Below, in pieces: positions 25,064-32,245 of a stretch of 64,000 nucleotides of DNA. This stretch comes from Gordonia hydrophobica NBRC 16057 (GTDB lineage: Bacteria > Actinomycetota > Actinomycetes > Mycobacteriales > Mycobacteriaceae). The notes below the pieces were generated by a model. The model was not told the DNA's origin. It made no database searches and was given only the letters and a program-made list of their open reading frames with translations. The position numbers and the translations under genes are program-made. Location: contig NZ_BCWU01000002.1 in NCBI RefSeq assembly GCF_001592365.1, positions 431,676-495,675 on the forward strand. The letters run 5' to 3'. Within the stretch, counting starts at the first letter, position 1. Each line of letters begins with the position of its first letter.

Positions 25064-25849
25064 TCAGACGTATCGCGAGACGCCGCCCGCCACCTCGACG
25101 GTGGTGCCGGTGACGTACGACGACCGCGGCGACAGAAGCATCGCCACCACCGCCGCGACCTCGTCGGCGCGGCCGAATCGGTCGAGGGCGACACCGCGGT
25201 CGGCGACGATGTCGTGCTCCCAGTCCGCGAACGGGCGAGCGTCGCCGGACTCTGCGTAGCGGCGCTGCCACTGCCCGGTGTCGATGAGGCCGAGCAGCAC
25301 CGAGTTCACACGGATCCTCGGCGCGAGGTCGAACGACAGCGACTTGCTGAGATTCAGCAGCCCGGCGCGCGCCGCGGAGGTCGCGATCAGTCGCGTCTCC
25401 GGCTGCTTCGCGAGCACGGCATTGATGTTCACGATCGACGCCGCATCGGACGCGGCGAGGTGACCGCGCGCGGCGTCGACCGTGTTCAGGACGCCGGCGA
25501 ACTTGAGATCGAGCTCGTCGTGCCAGTCGGCCAAGCTGGTCTCCCACAGCGGCGCCATCCGTGACCCGCCCGCATTGTTGACCAGCCCGTCGATGCCGCC
25601 GAAGCGGTCGACGGCGCCGGTGACGAGGGCGGCGACGTCGTCGCGGTTGCGGACGTCGGCGGAGACCGCGAGCACGCGGTCACCCGCATCGGGCGCGACG
25701 TCCGCGATCGCTGCGGTCAAGCGGTCGCCGTCCCGCGCGCACGTCGCGACGCAGGCGCCTTCGGCGAGGAGTTCGGCGACGGTCGCCAGCCCGACGCCCG
25801 AGCTGCCGCCGGTGACGACGTAGGTGCGGTCGGAGAGGAGGAGATCCAT
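25064..25849 (-). CDS. SDR-family protein lacking the canonical YxxxK site
   Basis: 261 residues. The Rossmann motif TGGSSGVG (13-20) and NNAG (91-94) place it in the short-chain dehydrogenase/reductase superfamily. The catalytic block is unusual: where YxxxK is expected the sequence reads TSAAR (157-161), replacing Tyr by Thr and Lys by Arg, and the usual Ser site is NINAV (141-145). It may use another mechanism, act on a substrate not needing proton relay, or be non-catalytic. It lies between the ThDP enzyme and a second, canonical SDR in the same operon. Confidence 0.8.
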   Translation of the reverse strand: MDLLLSDRTYVVTGGSSGVGLATVAELLAEGACVATCARDGDRLTAAIADVAPDAGDRVLAVSADVRNRDDVAALVTGAVDRFGGIDGLVNNAGGSRMAPLWETSLADWHDELDLKFAGVLNTVDAARGHLAASDAASIVNINAVLAKQPETRLIATSAARAGLLNLSKSLSFDLAPRIRVNSVLLGLIDTGQWQRRYAESGDARPFADWEHDIVADRGVALDRFGRADEVAAVVAMLLSPRSSYVTGTTVEVAGGVSRYV

Positions 25850-25911
25850 GGTGGTGCTCTCTGGTGAACGAGGTGCGGATGGACAGCGGTGCGGGTGGAC
25901 GGCGGTGTGGC

Positions 25912-26661
25912 TCAGTGAAAGACGAAGCCGCCGTCGATGACGAGCTGCTGCCCCGTGATGTACGAGGCCTCGTCGCCGAGGAGGAACGCGACCGCACCCA
26001 CCAGATCGGCGGGCTGCTGCGGCCGGTCGAGCGCCCGATTCCGGCGGTACAGTTCGTGCCGATGCTCGGGGACCTTCTCAGCGGACTCCGATTCGGTGAG
26101 CCCCGGCGACACCGTGTTGACGGTGATGCCGTACTCGCCGAGGTCGCGCGCCATCCCGCGGGTCAACGCCGAGACGCCGCCCTTCGACGAGATGTAGTGA
26201 CACAGTTTCGCTGAGCCGTAGAGCGCCGCGTCGGACCCGATGGTCACGATCCGTCCGGCCCGCTGCCCGATGAGGTGCGGTGCGACGGCGCGGCTGACCA
26301 GGAAGGTGCCGCGGAGGTTGACGTCCAGAACGCGATCCCACTCCTCGACGGTCAGCTCGTGGATCGCCCGCCCGCCGACGCCGTCGGCCAGGGCCGCATT
26401 GTTGATCAGGCCGTAGATCGGGCCGTCGGCGGTCACCGTCGCCACCATGGCGTCGACGGATTCGGCGGACCGCACGTCCAGCGGGGCGAACCGCGCGTCG
26501 ATCCCGTCCGCGACGAGGCTCTCGACCGCCGCCTGCCCCCAGTCCGCGCGGATGTCGGTGATCCACACACGGGCGCCGTCGCGGCCGACGCGGCGCGCGA
26601 TCGCCAAGCCGAGCCCGCGTCCGCTGCCGGTGATGACGATGGTCTTTCCGTGGAACGGCAT
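25912..26661 (-). CDS. SDR-family oxidoreductase (canonical active site)
   Basis: 249 residues from ATG 26661. Cofactor motif TGSGRGLG (11-18), Ser143, Tyr156 and Lys160 (YISSK) form the standard catalytic set; C-terminal DGGFVFH ends the fold. It probably oxidises a cis-dihydrodiol or alcohol intermediate made by the oxygenase, or reduces a ketone; substrate unknown. Its start is 5 bp after the cupin stop. The upstream open frame to 27864 is only a shadow of the hydrolase gene. Confidence 0.85.
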   Translation of the reverse strand: MPFHGKTIVITGSGRGLGLAIARRVGRDGARVWITDIRADWGQAAVESLVADGIDARFAPLDVRSAESVDAMVATVTADGPIYGLINNAALADGVGGRAIHELTVEEWDRVLDVNLRGTFLVSRAVAPHLIGQRAGRIVTIGSDAALYGSAKLCHYISSKGGVSALTRGMARDLGEYGITVNTVSPGLTESESAEKVPEHRHELYRRNRALDRPQQPADLVGAVAFLLGDEASYITGQQLVIDGGFVFH

Positions 26662-26666
26662 GGCGG

Positions 26667-27167
26667 TCAGTCTCGTGTGATGCCGTGCATCACCGAGGTC
26701 TCCGGGTAGGTCGGGACCTGCGGCTTCTGCGCGCCGATGATGACGCAGAACAGGGCGGGCTGGGCGGTGACGTTCTTGAGGCTGCGCGGCACCCCCGCCG
26801 GGACGACGATCATGTCGCGGTAGCCGAGGGTGCGCTTCGCGATCTCGGCGCCGCGGTGGACGGCCACCTCGATCTCGCCTTCCAGGACGAAGAACGCTTC
26901 TTCGGCGTCGAAGTGGGTGTGTTCGGGGCCCTCGGCGCCGGCCGGAAGCAGCATGTTCGAGAAGGTGAAGCCCTGCGACTTGATGGTGCGGGTGTCGGTC
27001 GAGTGGTCGCCGGTGGCACCCGATCCGACGTACCGGATCTGGGCGCGGGCGAACTGATCGCCCGCTTTGGTCTGGAAGCCGAGCGCGTCCCAGTCCTCGA
27101 AGCGGCTCTCGCGGGTGAGGATGATCGAGTCGGCGTAATCGGCGAGGTCGGCGGTCTGGTAGTCCAT
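26667..27167 (-). CDS. Cupin-domain protein
   Basis: 166 residues forming one cupin barrel at about 65-145. Motif 1 is EHTHFDAEEAFFVLEGEIEV with candidate metal ligands His83, His85 and Glu89. Motif 2 reads VPAGVPRSLKNV, where the usual fourth-ligand His (PxGxxH) is Arg, so metal binding may be three-coordinate or absent. Small cupins in catabolic operons can be dioxygenases, isomerases or binding proteins; nothing here decides. Position between the alpha/beta hydrolase and SDR genes implies a step near ring cleavage. Confidence 0.75.
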   Translation of the reverse strand: MDYQTADLADYADSIILTRESRFEDWDALGFQTKAGDQFARAQIRYVGSGATGDHSTDTRTIKSQGFTFSNMLLPAGAEGPEHTHFDAEEAFFVLEGEIEVAVHRGAEIAKRTLGYRDMIVVPAGVPRSLKNVTAQPALFCVIIGAQKPQVPTYPETSVMHGITRD

Positions 27168-27209
27168 GGCGGAACTCCTTGTCTGTTCGTTTTCTTGTGG
27201 TTGGTCGGG

Positions 27210-28004
27210 TCAGTGGTTGCGGAGTCGTTCCGCGATCTGAATGAACGACTCGAGCCAGGCGTTGAAGGCCGCCGGCGAGTCCTGGTTGGCGAGATGCCCT
27301 GCGCCGCGGAGCATCACATACACGGCGCCGGGGATGCCGCCGGCGAGGAGCTGGGCGGCGTCGACGCCGGTGATCTCGTCGCGGTCGCCCGCCATCACCA
27401 GCGTCGTCAGCTCGATCGACGGCAGATCCGCGGTGTGATCGGTGGCCGCCATCGACTCGGCTGCACTGGTGTAGCCGGCCGGTCGGATCGTCGCGAGCAT
27501 GGCGTCGGCGACGGCGGCGATGTGGCCGTCGTCCGCTCCCGCGCCCGCCAGTCTGGTGGCGCGCGCAGTCGTGAAAGCCGTCGGGTCGGCCGCCAGCTCG
27601 GCTGCTCGACTGCGCATGGCCGCCGCGCCCTCGTCGGTGGCTCCGGAGCCGACGGTCGAGCTGCCGAGCACCAGGCTGCGGACCAGGTCCGGGCGGCGCA
27701 GCGCGAGTCGGGTGGCGATCACGCCGCCCCACGACATGCCGAGGACGTGCGCGCCGACGTCGCCGCAGCACTCCTCGATCAGCGCGGCGACGCGGTCCGC
27801 GTAGTCGTCCATCGACAGCGGGGAGTCGACGTCGTCGGACGCGCCGTAGCCGGGGGCGTCCCACGCGATCAGCCGCATGCGGCCGCCGAGTTCGGCGTAC
27901 TGCGGGTCGAAGGTCGCGGCGCTTCCGCCGATGCCGTGCAGCATCACCAGCGTCGGGCCGTCCCCCTCGTCGCGGACGTGCAGTCCGGTGAGCAGTGCGT
28001 TCAT
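27210..28004 (-). CDS. Alpha/beta hydrolase, likely ring-cleavage product hydrolase
   Basis: 264 residues from ATG 28004, which overlaps the dioxygenase stop (ATGA). The oxyanion region is MLHGIGGSAATF, the nucleophile motif is GMSWGG (Ser91), the acid is in AGDRDEITG (Asp207/Asp209) and the base is His237 (GAGHLANQ). Directly following an extradiol dioxygenase gene, it probably hydrolyses the meta-cleavage product by C-C bond hydrolysis, as BphD-type or 3-oxoadipate enol-lactonase-type enzymes do. Which subgroup it belongs to was not resolved. Confidence 0.82.
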   Translation of the reverse strand: MNALLTGLHVRDEGDGPTLVMLHGIGGSAATFDPQYAELGGRMRLIAWDAPGYGASDDVDSPLSMDDYADRVAALIEECCGDVGAHVLGMSWGGVIATRLALRRPDLVRSLVLGSSTVGSGATDEGAAAMRSRAAELAADPTAFTTARATRLAGAGADDGHIAAVADAMLATIRPAGYTSAAESMAATDHTADLPSIELTTLVMAGDRDEITGVDAAQLLAGGIPGAVYVMLRGAGHLANQDSPAAFNAWLESFIQIAERLRNH

Positions 28005-28936
28005 CGGGCGACTCCCATCAGTTCCGGGTGGCGGTCGAAGGCGCCGGGGTCGGGCACACCGGCCATGTGCGATCGGACGTCTGCCGACGGCGGCCCCGCG
28101 GTCCCCCAGGTGTCCGAGAGTTCGGGCACCCGCCGCCACACGCGGCACAACCAGCGGTCCTCGTCGATCTGCGCGACGCCGGACGTGTACTCGCACACCA
28201 GACCTGCTGGATCGGCGAAGTACGAGAAGGTGTTGTCGCCCGGGCCGTGTCGCCCCGGCCCCCACAGTGGCAGGATCCGGTTGTGCCGGAGGCGGCCGAT
28301 GCCGCGCATGAACTGATTGATCGTCGGCATCTCGTAGGCGACGTGGTTCAACGACGCCCACTCGGCCTGATTGAACGCGATGCTGTGATGGTCGGAGTTG
28401 CAGCGCAGGAAGGCCATCTGGTGCTCGGACCAGTCCGAGACACGCATGCCGAGCACGTCGCAGTAGAACTGCACGGACGCGTCGATGTCGACGGTGTTGA
28501 GGACCACGTGGGTGACGCCTACCGGCACCGGGTCCTCCCGGCGGAGCATCGGCACCGCCAGTGCGTCGGCGAGGAGCGAGACGACGCGGCCCTCGTGGTC
28601 GACGAAGCTGACGCCGTATCCGGCCGAGATCTCTCCGGTGGGACCGGGCCCCGCGACGATCGGGATGTTCCGTGCCTCGAGGCGACGGGCGGCCTCGTCG
28701 ACGTCGGACGGCGTGGCGACGGCGAAGGTGATGCGCCCCAGCCCGTTCCGATCGGCGTCGGTGAGCTGCAGGACGTGATGCTCCTCCCCCGTGCCGCGCA
28801 GCCAGGCCTGTCCGTCACCGTGTTCGACGGCCTGCAGCCCCCAGACGTTGGTGTAGAAGTCGACGGAGTCGGCGCACGCGGTGGTGCGAAGTTCTACGGA
28901 GCGAAGCCGTCGGAGGCTCGCGATCGGCTGGTTCAT
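28001..28936 (-). CDS. Two-domain type I extradiol (catechol 2,3-) dioxygenase, VOC superfamily
   Basis: 311 residues. It cleaves a catechol ring next to the hydroxyls using Fe(II). Two VOC domains are seen (about 10-130 and 140-290). Aligning by eye with BphC, the metal ligands are His143 (GVTHVVLNT), His198 (SLNHVAYE) and Glu249 (GLVCEY); the second-sphere residues are His184 (DHHSIAF), His230 (PGRHGPG) and Tyr239. All appear intact, so the enzyme should be active. AGGAGG precedes the ATG. It leads a long polycistron with hydrolase, cupin, SDRs and ThDP enzyme, behind motif C. Confidence 0.88.
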   Translation of the reverse strand: MNQPIASLRRLRSVELRTTACADSVDFYTNVWGLQAVEHGDGQAWLRGTGEEHHVLQLTDADRNGLGRITFAVATPSDVDEAARRLEARNIPIVAGPGPTGEISAGYGVSFVDHEGRVVSLLADALAVPMLRREDPVPVGVTHVVLNTVDIDASVQFYCDVLGMRVSDWSEHQMAFLRCNSDHHSIAFNQAEWASLNHVAYEMPTINQFMRGIGRLRHNRILPLWGPGRHGPGDNTFSYFADPAGLVCEYTSGVAQIDEDRWLCRVWRRVPELSDTWGTAGPPSADVRSHMAGVPDPGAFDRHPELMGVAR

Positions 28937-28960
28937 CGGGGCTCCTCCTTTATCTTTGTC

Positions 28961-28979
28961 ATTGCTATCTTAGCGCTAA
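28961..28979 (-). promoter_or_regulatory. Operator/promoter motif C before the dioxygenase operon
   Basis: On the minus strand GCGCTAAGATAGCAAT shares the octamer CTAAGATA with motif A and includes the perfect 10-bp palindrome TTAGCGCTAA (28970-28979). It lies about 25-40 bp before the dioxygenase ATG. TAAGAT could be the -10. Confidence 0.5.
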
Positions 28980-29036
28980 ACTATTTGATGCGTACAGTGC
29001 TTCCGAGAAGATTCTTCACGGTCGTCGTGGCTGCGG

Positions 29037-30548
29037 TCAGCCTGCGGTGTCAACCCTCGGCGTCCGCGGCGCCCAGGGGTGAGGCGTGTCGGACATGCCG
29101 AGGTAGACGCCTTTGGCGCGGGAGTACGCCGCGATCCCCTCGCGCCCCTTCTCGGTGTCCAGACCACTCTCCTTGATGCCGCCGAACGGCGTGGAGATGG
29201 AGAACGCCTTATAGGTGTTGATCCAGACCGTGCCCGCCTGAATCCGGTCGGCGAGCCGCAATGCGCGCCGGTAGTCCCGCGTCCAGATGCCCGACGCCAG
29301 ACCGAAGACGCTGTCGTTGGCCTGCGCCACGAGATCGTCCTCGTCGCGGAAGGGCAGCGCGAGCAGCACCGGACCGAAGATCTCCTCCTGACAGACACGC
29401 GCCGAGTTGGCGAGTCCGTCGATGATCGTCGGCAGGTAGTACGCACCGTCGGCCAGGCGCGGGTCGTCGGGCACACCCCCGCCGCAGCGGACGGTGCCGC
29501 CTTCGGCACGAGCGAGGTCGACGTACGCGGCGACGCTGTCGCGGTGCTTCGGGTGCACCAGCGGCCCCACGTGCGTGGCGTCGTCGAATCCGTTGCCCAC
29601 CACCAGTTGTCGAGTGCGTTCCACCAGTCGATCGAGGAAGTCGTCGTAGAGGGACTCCGCGACGAACAGGCGCGATCCGGCGATGCAGCTCTGTCCCGAC
29701 GACGAGAAGATGCCGTACATGACGCCCGCGATCGCCTGCTCCACATCCGCGTCGTCGAGCACCATGGTTGGCGACTTGCCGCCCAGTTCCAGGGAGACCG
29801 GCATCAGCTTCTCCGCCGCGAGGTGCGCGATCCCGCGTCCGGTGTCCGTGCCGCCGGTGAAGCTGACCTTTCCGATGCCCGGGTGCCGCACGATCGCGTC
29901 GCCGACCACCGATCCACGACCGGGCAGCACCGACAGCAGACCTGCGGGCAGGCCCGAGTCGACGATCAGTCGGGCCAGTGCAAGGGACACCAGCGGCGTC
30001 CATTCGGCGGGTTTGAGAACGACGGCGTTGCCTGCCGCCAGGGCGGGCGCGATCTTCTGCGCGTCGCTCGCGATCGGCGAGTTCCAAGGGGCGATGGCGC
30101 CGATGACACCGATGGGCTCTTGCTTCACCCAGGTGAGGTACTCGCCGCGGGAGGTCGTCTTGGCTTCGTCCGAGGTCTCCAGGACGGCGGCGAAGTAGCG
30201 GAAGGTGCCGACCGCGCTGGCCACCAACGCCCGCGTCTCACGGAGAGCTTTGCCGGTGTTGAAGCTCTGCAGAGTGGCCAGCGAGTCCGCGGCGGCTTCG
30301 ACGGCGTCGGCGATCGCGTGCAGGTACCTCGCCCGCTGGTGCGGGAGCAGATCGCGCCAGCCCGGGTCGGCGGCGGCTTCGGCTCCCCGTGCGACGGCCT
30401 CGTCGACGTCGTCGGCGCAGGACTGGGAGATCTCCTGGAGCACGGCGCCGGTCGCGGGGTCGAGGACCCGAGTCTTCGGACCGTCGGCCTGTCGCCATTT
30501 GCCTCCGACGAGCATCTCGTCGGGTACGGGAACGAATACTGCGCTCAT
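29037..30548 (-). CDS. NAD(P)-dependent aldehyde dehydrogenase
   Basis: 503 residues. It oxidises an aldehyde to its acid. The catalytic Cys288 (SGQSCIAGSR), general-base Glu254 (LELGGKSP), the NAD-binding SFTGGTDTGR and the proline-rich PWNSP segment are all in place. C-terminal FGGIKESGLDTEKGREGIAAY is typical of betaine-aldehyde/2-hydroxymuconate-semialdehyde dehydrogenase relatives. In this cluster a semialdehyde from ring cleavage or an aryl aldehyde is the probable substrate. Its ATG overlaps the MFS stop (ATGA), and about 100 bp separate it from the dioxygenase operon. Confidence 0.9.
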   Translation of the reverse strand: MSAVFVPVPDEMLVGGKWRQADGPKTRVLDPATGAVLQEISQSCADDVDEAVARGAEAAADPGWRDLLPHQRARYLHAIADAVEAAADSLATLQSFNTGKALRETRALVASAVGTFRYFAAVLETSDEAKTTSRGEYLTWVKQEPIGVIGAIAPWNSPIASDAQKIAPALAAGNAVVLKPAEWTPLVSLALARLIVDSGLPAGLLSVLPGRGSVVGDAIVRHPGIGKVSFTGGTDTGRGIAHLAAEKLMPVSLELGGKSPTMVLDDADVEQAIAGVMYGIFSSSGQSCIAGSRLFVAESLYDDFLDRLVERTRQLVVGNGFDDATHVGPLVHPKHRDSVAAYVDLARAEGGTVRCGGGVPDDPRLADGAYYLPTIIDGLANSARVCQEEIFGPVLLALPFRDEDDLVAQANDSVFGLASGIWTRDYRRALRLADRIQAGTVWINTYKAFSISTPFGGIKESGLDTEKGREGIAAYSRAKGVYLGMSDTPHPWAPRTPRVDTAG

Positions 30549-31924
30549 GCCGAGATCTCCTCGAGCGTGCGCTCCTTGGTCTCGGTGGCGAACAGTGCGA
30601 CGACGATCGCACCGATCCCCGCGACCACGGCGAAGGTGATGAAGACCCAGCTCAGGGTGCCGTTGGTCAGAATCCAGCCGACCGAGAGCGGTCCGACGAT
30701 GATGCCGAGACGGCCGGCCGCGCCGCCGAAGGAGGCGCCCATGGCGCGCATCCGGGTCGGGTACAACTCAGCGGTGTAGACGTACAGCGCCATGTTCACC
30801 GAGAACACCAGGAGTGCTGCGGCGGCCGACCAGCCGAGAACCGCAAGGGCGCTGTTGGTGCCGAATGTGGCCAGGAGGAGCAGAACGGCGGTGCAGAGCG
30901 CCATGGCGCCGGCGATGCAGATGCGTCGACCGAGGTTGTCGATGAGGAAGGCCACCATGATGCAGCCGATCAGACCCGCCAGCGTGGTGAAGATGCTGTA
31001 GTGCAGAGCACTCCCGACGCTGAGGTCGAAGTGGTTGCGGTACAGGGTCGGCAGCCACGACGCGATGCCGTAGTTGACGAAGTACGCGCACAGCCAGATG
31101 GTCGCGAGCATCACGGTGCGTCGCAGATAGACGCCTTCGAAGAGTTCTCGCACCCGGGTCTGCGGCAGTTCGACGGCGTCGGCGTTCGTCGGTCGCGGGG
31201 TCGGGAGCGGCTGCCCGGAGCGCTGAACTACCTGGTTCTCGATGCGCGACATCGAGGTCTCCGCATCATCGAGGCGGCCGCGGGCGGCGAGCCAGCGCGG
31301 CGACTCCGGGAGGCGGTGCAGCAGCGGAACCAGCAGGATCGGGATGGCACCCAGGATGAACAGCACCTCGTAGCCCCAGCGCGGAACCACCCAGGAGGAG
31401 ACGATGGCCGAGGCGACGAGGCCGATCGGGAAGATGGTCTCGTAGAGGAGGACGAAGCGTCCGCGCTTGTGCGTGCGGGCGATCTCGCCGATGTACGCGG
31501 CCGCCACCGGGACTTCTGCGCCGAGGCCGATGCCCTGCACCACGCGCAGGCTCATGAACACCTCGAGCGAGTCGGTGAACGCCATGATCAGGCTGGTGAT
31601 CGCGTAGACGACCAGGGCCAACTGAATCACGTTGAGTCGGCCGATGCGGTCGGCGAGCCAGCCGCCGCCGAGCGCGCCGATCAGCATGCCGATGCCGCCG
31701 ACGGCGATGACCCAGCCGGTGAGCGCGGAGTTTCCGAGGACGCCCCACGGCCCGGGGAGGTCGGGAAGCGAGTACGCGATCATCAGTTGGTCGAAGCCGT
31801 CGAAGAAGGTCACCGCTCCGACGATGACGCGCGCTTTGATGTGCCAACTGCTCATCGGCAGTCGTTCCATCCGCGCATTGATCGCATCAGCCGAGGGGCT
31901 GAGCGTCTGCTGGGTTGTGTTCAT
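30545..31924 (-). CDS. MFS transporter (aromatic-acid/sugar-porter-like importer)
   Basis: 459 residues, 12 predicted helices. The signature after helix 2 (GGWLADRIGRLN) and PESPRWLAARGR at the end of the N-half are typical of the sugar-porter/AAHS groups; the second copy of the loop motif is DNLGRRICI. The N-terminus SSWHIKARVIVGAVTFFDGFD resembles aromatic-acid:proton symporters. As first gene of the ALDH unit it probably imports the substrate of the cluster. The start is ATG 31924 with AAGGA upstream, not the TTG one codon earlier. Motif D lies about 85 bp upstream. Confidence 0.85.
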   Translation of the reverse strand: MNTTQQTLSPSADAINARMERLPMSSWHIKARVIVGAVTFFDGFDQLMIAYSLPDLPGPWGVLGNSALTGWVIAVGGIGMLIGALGGGWLADRIGRLNVIQLALVVYAITSLIMAFTDSLEVFMSLRVVQGIGLGAEVPVAAAYIGEIARTHKRGRFVLLYETIFPIGLVASAIVSSWVVPRWGYEVLFILGAIPILLVPLLHRLPESPRWLAARGRLDDAETSMSRIENQVVQRSGQPLPTPRPTNADAVELPQTRVRELFEGVYLRRTVMLATIWLCAYFVNYGIASWLPTLYRNHFDLSVGSALHYSIFTTLAGLIGCIMVAFLIDNLGRRICIAGAMALCTAVLLLLATFGTNSALAVLGWSAAAALLVFSVNMALYVYTAELYPTRMRAMGASFGGAAGRLGIIVGPLSVGWILTNGTLSWVFITFAVVAGIGAIVVALFATETKERTLEEISA

Positions 31925-32006
31925 CAAGTGTCCTTCGAATCAAGTCACGATCGGGGTTTCCCATCGCGGCAGCGAGCGTGTTGGCTGAATATCTCGCCGC
32001 TTGATT

Positions 32007-32020
32007 GTTTAGACCTTAAC
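32007..32020 (-). promoter_or_regulatory. Weak operator motif D before the MFS-ALDH unit
   Basis: GTTTAGACCTTAAC (minus strand GTTAAGGTCTAAAC) forms an imperfect palindrome with half-sites like those of motifs A-C, 83 bp before the MFS ATG. The octamer is less well conserved than in A-C. Confidence 0.3.
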
Positions 32021-32095
32021 TGTTTGGTGGGTCACATGTCGAGCGCTTTGTGTTGCAGGTTTCGTTTGGCCTGTTCAGAGGACATTTCGAGGGGC

Positions 32096-32195
32096 CGCAC
32101 CACTTCTCGTCGGGCCGCACCGCTTTCGGTTCCCGCACTTGGTCGCGACCGAGTGCGGGAACGAGAAGTGGTGCGACTCGAGGCGAAGTGGTGCG
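32096..32195. repeat. 100-bp near-perfect palindrome (two repeat units per arm)
   Basis: This feature occupies the middle of the 321-bp gap between the MFS start (31924) and the mct-like stop (32246); I see no gene in that gap. Pairing base i with 64291-i gives 50 pairs, of which 41 are Watson-Crick, 4 G-U and 5 mismatched, with no loop: the centre is GGTCGCGACC at 32141-32150. Each arm has two copies of a CGCACC(A/G)CTT unit (32096 and 32116 on the left, mirrored on the right). It could form a cruciform or a very long RNA hairpin. It lies just beyond the end of the mct unit and may terminate it, but is far longer than a normal terminator. Confidence 0.9.
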
Positions 32196-32245
32196 TCACT
32201 GCGAGCTTGGTGGCGGCTGCCCTCGGGTTGGTTTGAGGGTGTGGA

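Noticed and set aside
23463..25547. 694-codon minus-strand frame overlapping the ThDP and SDR genes
   Set aside because: Arg/Gly-rich shadow in another frame of the same strand; both real genes have complete family motifs.
32050..32236. Small open frames inside the 100-bp palindrome region
   Set aside because: They exist because the repeat lacks stops; there is no start signal or family similarity.
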